Origin: Chloroflexi bacterium UBA6265 | GTDB lineage: Bacteria > Chloroflexota > Chloroflexia > Thermomicrobiales > UBA6265 | Length of the DNA: 5,324 nt | NCBI GenBank assembly: GCA_002440805.1 | Contig: DJVD01000288.1 | Coordinates: 1,669-6,992, forward strand | Direction of reading: 5' to 3' | Part shown: one piece after another, positions 1-5,045 of the stretch | Position numbering within the stretch: the first letter of the stretch is position 1 | Layout of the letters: each line of letters starts with the position of its first letter | Notes under the pieces: model-generated | Seen by the model: the letters and a program-made list of their open reading frames with translations, nothing else | The model's database searches: none | Told to the model about the DNA's origin: nothing | Made by a program: the position numbers and the translations under genes

Positions 1-2
1 AG

Positions 3-143
3 AGCCTGTACCTGTACAGGAAGCGTGTTGGAAACACGCTGAACCATGCGGTGGAATCGCAGGTGGCGGGCACGGCGCGCCACAACGAGCGGGTCTCGAT
101 CCATGTAGATATTCTACCAAATTTACGCCGAAATATCCCGTAG
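3..143 (+). CDS. C-terminal end of an unidentified protein (5' truncated by the window edge)
   Basis: This frame is open from the window edge for 46 codons to a TAG at 141-143. It has no start in view, so only a protein tail is visible. The reason to call it coding is its base usage: in the first 34 codons about 82% of third positions are G or C, against about 59% of first and 41% of second positions, which is the usual pattern for a real gene at this G+C. After about base 102 the third positions become A/T rich, so the true end could be nearer 105 if there is a frameshift. The peptide is basic, with YRKR near its visible start and RR near the end, and no motif that I recognise. It points the same way as the hydrolase gene at 245, about 100 bases on, and might be co-transcribed with it, since I found no convincing promoter in 144-244. 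A minus-strand reading of the same bases (104 to 1) is the alternative. Confidence 0.4.
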   Translation, partial: SLYLYRKRVGNTLNHAVESQVAGTARHNERVSIHVDILPNLRRNIP

Positions 144-232
144 ATCCGCCGATTTCCGCTTGGAACGTACGCCTGAATTCGCCGCGGACGTTGTATGGTT
201 AGTGCGTATTGTCGCCCGTCCGGTTTGCAGGC

Positions 233-237
233 AGGAA
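233..237 (+). promoter_or_regulatory. Ribosome binding site that fixes the start of the phosphotriesterase-like gene
   Basis: AGGAA lies 7 bases before ATG 245. Neither the in-frame TTG at 209 nor the in-frame ATG at 362 has a comparable Shine-Dalgarno match. This favours ATG 245 and therefore keeps the acidic N-terminal extension in the protein. Confidence 0.55.
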
Positions 238-244
238 TGAGCTC

Positions 245-1282
245 ATGTGGAATCCCAATACGTATCGCGATGCCGATTTCGGGCTTGAAGAAGGTGAGAC
301 GTTCGAACCGGAATTTGATCCAACGGAGGAATCCGAGGCGCCAATCGACCAGCCACACATCATGACGCTGCTCGGTCCAATCCTGCCGGAGGAACTGGGC
401 GTGTGCCTGCCGCATGTGCACTTGCTGTGCGATCCGCCCGGGGCCGATGATGACCATCGCCTGCTCGATACCGAGCGGGCAGAGGCAGAAGTAGAGGCCT
501 TCATCACAATGAATGGGCGAAGCCTGGTGGAGTGCACAACTCGCGATTGCGGTCGGATGACGTCCGACCTGCTCAGCATCGCCCAGTGGGTGCCAGCTCA
601 CCTCATCGGAGTTACAGGCCGGAAGAACCATTCGTCCGCTGCGCTCTTACCCTACGCTCTCGACAGGGATGCGCTTTTCGAGGAATTCCTTGCTGACCTC
701 ACGGAGGGGATGGATGGAACTGATGCGCGCGCCGGAGTCATCAAGGTGGGTACCAGCCTGAACGAAATCACGGATATCGAGCGGGTCACTATCCAGGCGG
801 CAGGAGCTGCGCATGCCCGTACGGGGGCACCCATTACCACTCACACTGAGCATGGCACCGAAGCCCTGCAGCTCCTTGAACTTCTTGAGGCCAGTGGAGT
901 GGAGGCCAACCGTGTCATCATCGGACACGTGGATCGTGAGCCGATGCCTCTCGATGCGCATCTCGACGTTGTGCGCACCGGCGCGTACCTGCAGTTCGAC
1001 CAGATTGGCAAAAGCGAAACTTATACCGACCAACAGCGTGCCGATCGCATTGCGGAGCTATACGCAGCCGGATACGGGGACCGATTGCTGCTCTCGCTTG
1101 ATTACGGCCGCAAGTCGCTCCTGTCGGCGTACGATGGTGCCCCTGGCCTGCCGTATATGAGCGAATGGTTCATGGTTCTGCTGATGGAGTCGGGTCTGCA
1201 GGCGATGCAGATCCGGCAACTGGCAATTGAGAACCCGGCCCGGGCGCTGACAATCCATCCGCCACGGAACCAGGTGGCATAG
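245..1282 (+). CDS. Phosphotriesterase-family metal-dependent hydrolase (PTE/PLL/PHP-like)
   Basis: The 345-residue product is a predicted cytoplasmic TIM-barrel hydrolase of the amidohydrolase superfamily. The family's binuclear-metal ligand set can be traced in full: H57-x-H59 in PHVH, the carbamylated lysine K167 in VIKVGTS, H200 in TTHTEHGT, H228 in IIGHVDR, and D286 in LLSLDYGRK. Other family marks are TLLGPILPEELG just before the HxH, FDQIGK near residue 251, and ENPARAL near the C-terminus. Members hydrolyse lactones, phosphotriesters or related esters; the substrate here cannot be read from sequence, so no gene symbol is given. Residues 1-39 are an extension, with about 12 Asp/Glu and no signal-peptide character, ahead of where the domain usually starts (M40, base 362). 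ATG 245 is chosen for its AGGAA. The gene converges on nadE and ends 34 bases from its stop codon. The usual His of LSHD is Leu here, a variant I believe occurs in some relatives. The family call is firm; specificity is open. Confidence 0.88.
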   Translation: MWNPNTYRDADFGLEEGETFEPEFDPTEESEAPIDQPHIMTLLGPILPEELGVCLPHVHLLCDPPGADDDHRLLDTERAEAEVEAFITMNGRSLVECTTRDCGRMTSDLLSIAQWVPAHLIGVTGRKNHSSAALLPYALDRDALFEEFLADLTEGMDGTDARAGVIKVGTSLNEITDIERVTIQAAGAAHARTGAPITTHTEHGTEALQLLELLEASGVEANRVIIGHVDREPMPLDAHLDVVRTGAYLQFDQIGKSETYTDQQRADRIAELYAAGYGDRLLLSLDYGRKSLLSAYDGAPGLPYMSEWFMVLLMESGLQAMQIRQLAIENPARALTIHPPRNQVA

Positions 1283-1286
1283 AGAA

Positions 1287-1311
1287 AGGGGAGTCACTAT
1301 TGGACTCCCCT
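1287..1311. terminator. Shared bidirectional terminator hairpin between convergent genes
   Basis: AGGGGAGTC (1287-1295) and GACTCCCCT (1303-1311) form a perfect 9-bp stem with a 7-base loop. It fills the 34-base gap between the hydrolase stop (1280-1282) and the nadE stop (1317-1319). The flank on the minus strand reads TTTCTCTAT, which is moderately U-rich, while the plus-strand flank CAATCCTATTT is poorer. Termination is therefore probably better for nadE than for the hydrolase gene. Confidence 0.75.
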
Positions 1312-1316
1312 CAATC

Positions 1317-2135
1317 CTATTTGCGGAAAGCGGGAACCGAAGTCCGCTTATGAGCTGAGACGGCGATCTTGCGTTCCACCCTGGCCAGCAGGTCGGGATC
1401 GATCCGCGATGTGTCGCCAGATTCCATCGCCAGGAGTGTGGTATCGAGGTCGGCATAACTAATTCCGATCTCGGCCTCATCCGTTTGGCCTTCCCACAGA
1501 CCGGCGCTGGGGGGTCGCGTAATCACGCTTTCTGGTACACCAATCGCCTTCGCGATCGCTCGCACCTCGAACTTGTACAGATCGACGAGGGGGGCAAGGT
1601 CTACGCCGCCATCGCCGTACTTGGTGAAATAACCGATCAGGTATTCGGTCTTGTTGCCCGTGCCGACAACAATGCCGCGGCTGAGATTGGCCAGGTAGTA
1701 GTTGGTAATCATGCGGCTGCGGGGGCGTACATTAGCACGAGCCAGCTGTAACCGGGCTTCGGAGCCCTCCGGAATCGCTTCGCCGAGCGTATCAGCATAG
1801 AGATCGCTTTCGTCTGGCATGGCCGCAAACACGGCATCCGCAACTGCGGTCAGGTCCACCGTCACCGGCTTAACGCCAAATGCATTGGCCACTTTGTGGG
1901 CCTGGACAGCGTCGTCCGGGATGCTTGAACTGGGCATGATGATCGGGAGCACGCGCTCGGGGCCAATGGCCCGAACACAAAGGCCGCAAACTACAGCAGA
2001 ATCGATGCCTCCACTGAGACCTAGTACAAAGCGATCGGCCCCTGCCTCGTCTATTCGTTCCTTAAGCCAGGCGGACACTCGATCGGCAAGTGCGAGTGCG
2101 GATGCATCATCCATAAACGTAGCGGTGGTGGCCAT
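1317..2135 (-). CDS. nadE: NH3-dependent NAD+ synthetase
   Basis: This 272-residue cytoplasmic enzyme adenylates nicotinic acid adenine dinucleotide with ATP and amidates it to NAD+, the last step of NAD synthesis. The N-type ATP pyrophosphatase loop SGGIDS is at 41-46 in LGLSGGIDSAVV. It is followed by the IIMPSSSIPDD region (65-75), GTGNKTE (158-164), GDGGVDLAP (174-182) and PPSAGLWEGQTDE (208-220), all classic NadE blocks. No nitrilase-type glutaminase domain is present and the length suits the short form, so ammonia, not glutamine, is the expected nitrogen donor. The start at 2135 is set by AGGAGG four bases upstream; the frame stays open further upstream, but only through the leader hairpins. 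nadE is transcribed toward the hydrolase gene and lies 129 bases downstream of lpdA on the same strand. The leader holds a terminator-like hairpin with no room for a promoter after it, which suggests attenuation or dependence on readthrough. Confidence 0.96.
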   Translation of the reverse strand: MATTATFMDDASALALADRVSAWLKERIDEAGADRFVLGLSGGIDSAVVCGLCVRAIGPERVLPIIMPSSSIPDDAVQAHKVANAFGVKPVTVDLTAVADAVFAAMPDESDLYADTLGEAIPEGSEARLQLARANVRPRSRMITNYYLANLSRGIVVGTGNKTEYLIGYFTKYGDGGVDLAPLVDLYKFEVRAIAKAIGVPESVITRPPSAGLWEGQTDEAEIGISYADLDTTLLAMESGDTSRIDPDLLARVERKIAVSAHKRTSVPAFRK

Positions 2136-2139
2136 AGAT

Positions 2140-2145
2140 CCTCCT
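2140..2145 (-). promoter_or_regulatory. Strong ribosome binding site of nadE
   Basis: On the minus strand AGGAGG is followed by ATCT and then ATG (2133-2135). This is a near-consensus Shine-Dalgarno and decides the start. A CACCTCC stretch in the hairpin just upstream (minus strand, around 2175-2181) is complementary to it over five bases (CCTCC/GGAGG), so the site might be maskable. Confidence 0.8.
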
Positions 2146-2157
2146 GATGTCACATTC

Positions 2158-2191
2158 AAAAAGGGCCAGCACCCGGAGGTGACAGCCCTTT
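2158..2191 (-). terminator. Terminator-like hairpin in the nadE leader (possible attenuator)
   Basis: Reading the minus strand, AAAGGGC (2191-2185) pairs with GCCCTTT (2166-2160). Inside are two wobble pairs, one mismatch, a CACC/GGTG stem and a four-base TCCG loop. The GC-rich part is followed by five T residues (2162-2158) and then G. This is a textbook intrinsic-terminator shape. It ends only 22 bases before the nadE ATG, so a promoter can hardly lie between them. Either nadE is read through this element, making it an attenuator, or it starts within the hairpin: a weak TATCAT -10 look-alike sits at 2193-2198 without a recognisable -35. Confidence 0.6.
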
Positions 2192-2213
2192 GATGATACA
2201 GCCTGGGTGAAAA

Positions 2214-2252
2214 CAGGGTGACCGAATTTCGCCCTGCGAATTGGTCACCCTG
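2214..2252 (-). terminator. Strong hairpin terminator after lpdA
   Basis: CAGGGTGACC (2214-2223) pairs perfectly with GGTCACCCTG (2243-2252). The stem continues through AATT and CG with two single-base bulges to a CCCTG loop at 2232-2236, giving about 16 pairs in all. It begins 12 bases beyond the lpdA stop codon (2265-2267). On the minus strand it is followed by TTTTC, a short U-tract, while the plus-strand flank has none. The orientation and position fit the lpdA terminator; the short U-tract leaves some readthrough to nadE possible. Confidence 0.7.
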
Positions 2253-2264
2253 CACAATGAACGG

Positions 2265-3668
2265 CTAGAAGTCGATCGCCTGGCCAAACACATCCATCGC
2301 CGCCTGACCGATGACTTCGGAGACGGTCGGATGTGGATGAATGGTCATGGTCAGTTCTTCGGCGCTGGCATTGAGGAAGCGGGCGAGGCCGGCTTCGGCA
2401 ATCAGTTCAGTCGCATGCGGGCCAATGATGTGAACGCCCAGCACATCGTGGGTATCGGCATCCACTACGATCTTGGTGAAGCCTTCGGCCTCGCCCTCGA
2501 TCACAGCCTTACCGTTTGGCATCATCGGGAACTTGCCGACCATCACTTCATAACCGAGGTCCTTGGCCTTCTTCTCGGAAAGACCGACAGAGCCGATTTC
2601 CGGGTGGCAGTAGGTGCAGCTTGGGCTGTTAAGGTGATCCAACGGGAATGGATTGTGGCCAGCGATATGCTCCACTGCGATGATGCCGTGGTGACCAGCG
2701 GTGTGGGCCAGCATCTGCAGGCCGTTGACATCGCCGATGGCGTACACGCCTTCGACGTTGGTGCGCATCATGTCATCGACGACAACAAAGCCGCCCTCGG
2801 TCTTGACGCCAACTTCTTCCAGGCCAATGCCCTCGATATTTGCCTGGCGTCCCGTGGCGACCAAAAGCACGTCCGCTTCTACAACCGTTTGCTTGCCTTT
2901 GACATCCACGGTGAGCTTGACGCCCTTGTCGCTAACTTCCCAGTTATCGGCGGTTGGGCGGACGCCTTCGAGCACGTTGATTTTCTGGCGCTTGAACTGC
3001 TTGGTGAGTTCCTTGCTGATGTCCGGATCTTCCTGCGGTACAACATTACCGACCAGGGTGACTTCAGAACCGTAGCGATGGTAGACGGATGCCCACTCGA
3101 CTCCGGTAGCGCCGCCACCGCGAACGATGATGCGCTTTGGCAGCTTCTCCAGCACCACGGCGTGGTCGGAATCGATCACGATCTTGCCATCGGTGGGTAC
3201 GCCATCAATGGCGCGAGGTCGGGAGCCGGTATTGATGATGATCTGCTTCGCTGTGAGAACCTGCTTTTCGCCACCCTCGTTCAGCGTGACTTCGACCTGG
3301 TTCTTGCTGATCAGCTTGCCTTCGCCCTTGAAGACCGGCACCTTGTTCTTCTTGTCGAACAGGAATTGCAGGCCGGTGTACTGCTTGTTCACTACAGCCA
3401 GGCTGCGCTTCAGCGCGGTATCGTAGTTGAAGGTCGCTTCGCCCTCAATGTCGACACCAAATTCGCTTGCGCGTTTCACGGTATCGAATACGCTGGCGCT
3501 CTTGAGGAATGCTTTGGTCGGGATGCAGCCACGGTGGAGGCAGACGCCGCCAACCTTGTCTTTCTCGACAACCGCAACGTTGAGGCCGAGTTGCTTCGCG
3601 CGAAACGCAGCGTAGTAACCTCCGGTTCCAGCACCGAGAATGACAACATCAAATTCGTTCTGAGCCAT
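2265..3668 (-). CDS. lpdA: Dihydrolipoyl dehydrogenase (E3)
   Basis: This 467-residue flavoprotein oxidises protein-bound dihydrolipoamide with NAD+ as E3 of 2-oxoacid dehydrogenase complexes or the glycine cleavage system. Visible parts in order are the FAD dinucleotide fold GAGTGG (12-17) with its strand-end acid E35, the redox disulfide C43/C48 in CLHRGCIPTK, the NAD fold GGGATG (184-189), the second FAD motif VEGVYAIGDV (305-314), and the dimer-domain catalytic motif HPHPTVSE (444-451, His-Glu dyad). The length is normal. ATG 3668 starts the MAQNEFDVVILG reading; a GGGAG sits 11 bases upstream. The open frame continues upstream into the antisense of the tRNA, which is not real coding. One oddity: after VTLV (203-206) most relatives have Glu, which holds the NAD adenine ribose, then a longer loop, whereas here Gly207 is followed directly by NVVPQED, about three residues shorter. 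No E1, E2 or lipoylation genes are in the window. Confidence 0.95.
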   Translation of the reverse strand: MAQNEFDVVILGAGTGGYYAAFRAKQLGLNVAVVEKDKVGGVCLHRGCIPTKAFLKSASVFDTVKRASEFGVDIEGEATFNYDTALKRSLAVVNKQYTGLQFLFDKKNKVPVFKGEGKLISKNQVEVTLNEGGEKQVLTAKQIIINTGSRPRAIDGVPTDGKIVIDSDHAVVLEKLPKRIIVRGGGATGVEWASVYHRYGSEVTLVGNVVPQEDPDISKELTKQFKRQKINVLEGVRPTADNWEVSDKGVKLTVDVKGKQTVVEADVLLVATGRQANIEGIGLEEVGVKTEGGFVVVDDMMRTNVEGVYAIGDVNGLQMLAHTAGHHGIIAVEHIAGHNPFPLDHLNSPSCTYCHPEIGSVGLSEKKAKDLGYEVMVGKFPMMPNGKAVIEGEAEGFTKIVVDADTHDVLGVHIIGPHATELIAEAGLARFLNASAEELTMTIHPHPTVSEVIGQAAMDVFGQAIDF

Positions 3669-3734
3669 GGTAGGCAATGCTCCCTGTCGCAGGCCAGGCA
3701 ACAGCGCCCGGCCCCTCACTATTCGTTGCCATAT

Positions 3735-3747
3735 ATTGTACGGTACA
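3735..3747 (-). promoter_or_regulatory. Possible lpdA -10 element overlapping a palindrome
   Basis: On the minus strand TACAAT (3740-3735) resembles a sigma70 -10 box about 67 bases before the lpdA ATG. No good -35 is seen 16-18 bases upstream. A perfect 11-base palindrome, TGTAC-G-GTACA (3737-3747), overlaps the box and could be a repressor operator. The leader between here and the ATG can fold, with GGCAAC (3697-3702) opposite GTTGCC (3725-3730) and CCTG/CAGG (3683-3693) partly covering the weak Shine-Dalgarno. Confidence 0.3.
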
Positions 3748-3828
3748 GGGGAAAACACGGCGCACACAGCATACAGTTGGAGGGGCAGATGGTTGCGATG
3801 ATGCCAACGAAGGCCAGGGGAAGTTGGC

Positions 3829-3857
3829 TTGACGTTCCGCTGTTTCGCTGCTACATT
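3829..3857 (+). promoter_or_regulatory. Sigma70-type promoter of the tRNA-tilS-hpt unit
   Basis: TTGACG (3829-3834) and TACATT (3852-3857) are separated by exactly 17 bases. Each hexamer keeps the most conserved positions of the housekeeping consensus. Initiation is expected near 3864, a few bases before the tRNA at 3870. This is the best promoter in the window, and no other is visible before tilS or hpt, so all three genes probably depend on it. Confidence 0.75.
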
Positions 3858-3869
3858 ATTCCCCGTCAT

Positions 3870-3944
3870 GGCGACGTAGCTCAGTGGCAGAGCAAAGGAC
3901 TCATAAGCCTTCGGTCGGTGGTTCGAATCCACCCGTCGTCACCA
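3870..3944 (+). tRNA. tRNA with anticodon CAT, probably elongator tRNA-Met
   Basis: A complete cloverleaf of 75 bases includes an encoded CCA. The acceptor stem GGCGACG (3870-3876) pairs with CGTCGTC (3934-3940) through one G-U pair. The D stem is GCTC/GAGC (3879-3882, 3890-3893) with loop AGTGGCA. The anticodon loop CTCATAA (3900-3906) carries CAT at 3902-3904. The variable loop has five bases, the T stem is GGTGG/CCACC (3917-3921, 3929-3933) with loop TTCGAAT, and A3941 is the discriminator. The anticodon stem has an A-G mismatch next to the loop (3899 opposite 3907, positions 31 and 39). CAT can mean elongator Met or the minor tRNA-Ile whose C34 becomes lysidine. The acceptor start GGCnACGTAGCTC and the A5-U68 pair look like elongator Met of E. 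coli, not tRNA-Ile2. It is not an initiator, since the first acceptor pair G1-C72 is intact. tilS begins 20 bases after it. Confidence 0.93.
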
Positions 3945-3964
3945 AAATCCCCAAGGCTATCTTT

Positions 3965-5008
3965 ATGAACAATTTACCTCCCCGCCAGCCAGGTTCGAAG
4001 GAATCTGGTATTCTGCAGCGCCTTCGTCAATCGCTCCGGCACATCCCAATCGATCGACCGCATGTGTTGCTGGCCTGCAGTGGCGGTAAGGATTCGGTTG
4101 CGCTTGCTTCCATGCTTGCCGAATTAGCCCGGCTAAACACCCTCTCCATGACGATTGCGCATATCCATCACGGTCAGCACGATCTCGCGGACGTGGCTGC
4201 CAGTGCGGTCACCAGCATTGGCAGAATGTTGGACGTGCCCGTTATTGTTCGCCATCTTGAGGCGCAGGCCGTTGCTACCCACGAACATTTTGGGCTGGAA
4301 GAAGCCCTCCGGCGGGAACGGTATTTGGCGCTGGCGCGCATTGCCAAAGAGGTGAATGCCTCATGTATTGCCCTGGCCCACCACCAGTCGGACCAGGCCG
4401 AAACACTGTTGCTCCATCTCATCCGCGGCAGTGGGGTGGATGGCCTTGCGGGGATGAGGGAATGGGAGATCCGCCATGTCCCTTGGTGGGAAGAGCCAGC
4501 GGAGTTGTCCACAGGCATCTGGAGGCCGTTGATCTACGAATCCGCTGCTACCGTAGCGGACTTGGCCGCACAATCCGGACTCCCGATCGTGGAGGACCCC
4601 ACCAACACCAATCCATCGTTTCGCCGAAACGCGATTCGCCACAATGTGCTGCCGATTTTGGAAGGTATTTCCCCCGGATCCACCGCCGCTATCGCTCGCT
4701 CCGCCAGGGTGATTGCGACCGATGCCGATCTGTTGTCCGAGGCCACAATGGTTCACCTTGCCGCCTGTCGCACAGAAACCGGACTCAGCCGAATGAAATT
4801 GGTGGACCTTCCCGACGGATGGCAGCATCGGGTTGTCCGTAGCTGGTTGATACATGCCGCGCTGCCAACCGATATCACCTACGACCGAGTTTCAGCGGTG
4901 GTAGAACTGTCACAGCGCAACCGGGGCGGCAGCCGGGTGGAACTGGGTGCCGGAACCCGGGTTGTGCTCCGGAATGGGGTACTTGGTATCGAAGGCGTGG
5001 CAGAATAG
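3965..5008 (+). CDS. tilS: tRNA(Ile)-lysidine synthase
   Basis: This 347-residue cytoplasmic enzyme uses ATP to attach lysine to C34 of tRNA-Ile(CAU), so that it reads AUA and is charged with isoleucine, not methionine. The N-type ATP pyrophosphatase domain shows SGGKDS (39-44), AHIHHGQ (65-71), EEALRRERY (112-120), HHQSDQAET (139-147), RGSGVDGLAGM (154-164), EDPTN (210-214) and RRNAIR (220-225), all TilS hallmarks. A helical region of about 120 residues follows, ending in a basic segment with RVELGAG. At 347 residues it is shorter than the 432-residue E. coli protein and probably lacks most of the far C-terminal domain, as short forms do. ATG 3965 has AAGG (3953-3956) eight bases upstream; the open frame reaches back into the tRNA (GTG 3884), which cannot be coding. 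It shares a promoter with the CAT tRNA and precedes hpt by 37 bases, a widespread gene order. Confidence 0.95.
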   Translation: MNNLPPRQPGSKESGILQRLRQSLRHIPIDRPHVLLACSGGKDSVALASMLAELARLNTLSMTIAHIHHGQHDLADVAASAVTSIGRMLDVPVIVRHLEAQAVATHEHFGLEEALRRERYLALARIAKEVNASCIALAHHQSDQAETLLLHLIRGSGVDGLAGMREWEIRHVPWWEEPAELSTGIWRPLIYESAATVADLAAQSGLPIVEDPTNTNPSFRRNAIRHNVLPILEGISPGSTAAIARSARVIATDADLLSEATMVHLAACRTETGLSRMKLVDLPDGWQHRVVRSWLIHAALPTDITYDRVSAVVELSQRNRGGSRVELGAGTRVVLRNGVLGIEGVAE

Positions 5009-5035
5009 GGACTATTGAGATTCGTACCTACCTGT

Positions 5036-5039
5036 GAGG
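5036..5039 (+). promoter_or_regulatory. Ribosome binding site that fixes the GTG start of hpt
   Basis: GAGG lies six bases before GTG 5046. The same frame contains another GTG at 5034 with no comparable site and no ATG until well inside the conserved domain, so GTG 5046 is preferred. Confidence 0.6.
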
Positions 5040-5045
5040 CACCCT

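Noticed and set aside
11..40. Palindrome CCTGTACAGG and 8-bp hairpin AGCGTGTT/AACACGCT at the left edge, possible regulatory RNA or terminator
   Set aside because: No T-run follows the hairpin and both lie inside the probable coding frame 3-143, so they are more likely by-products of codon sequence.
1..104. Minus-strand partial gene starting at ATG 104
   Set aside because: It is open for 34 codons but its first positions, not its third, carry the G+C peak. The opposite-strand frame fits coding better and no protein family is recognised; kept only as an alternative.
160..199. TTGGAA (160-165) and TATGGT (194-199) as a promoter for the hydrolase gene
   Set aside because: The spacing is 28 bases, far from the usual 16-18, and no better pair is seen in 144-244.
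2136..2255. N-terminal extension of the nadE frame up to 2255
   Set aside because: It would cover both leader hairpins and the AGGAGG site. The start at 2135 directly after that site gives a normal-length NadE.
3669..3932. N-terminal extension of the lpdA frame that starts with MDSNHRP
   Set aside because: The extension is a translation of the antisense of the tRNA and of the intergenic region. The conserved FAD-binding start follows directly after ATG 3668, so the extension is not part of the protein.
3884..3964. Upstream GTG start for tilS inside the tRNA
   Set aside because: These 27 codons lie in the tRNA and its 3' flank. ATG 3965 has a Shine-Dalgarno and gives a normal TilS N-terminus.
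2241..3968. Very long open frame (575 codons) on the plus strand across the whole of lpdA and the tRNA
   Set aside because: It is the antisense shadow of lpdA. The minus strand encodes a full dihydrolipoyl dehydrogenase with all motifs, while this frame has no recognisable protein and runs through the tRNA.
4361..4855. Open frames on both strands within tilS
   Set aside because: They are shadows: the tilS frame carries every family motif through this stretch, and the other frames show no domain or ribosome binding site.
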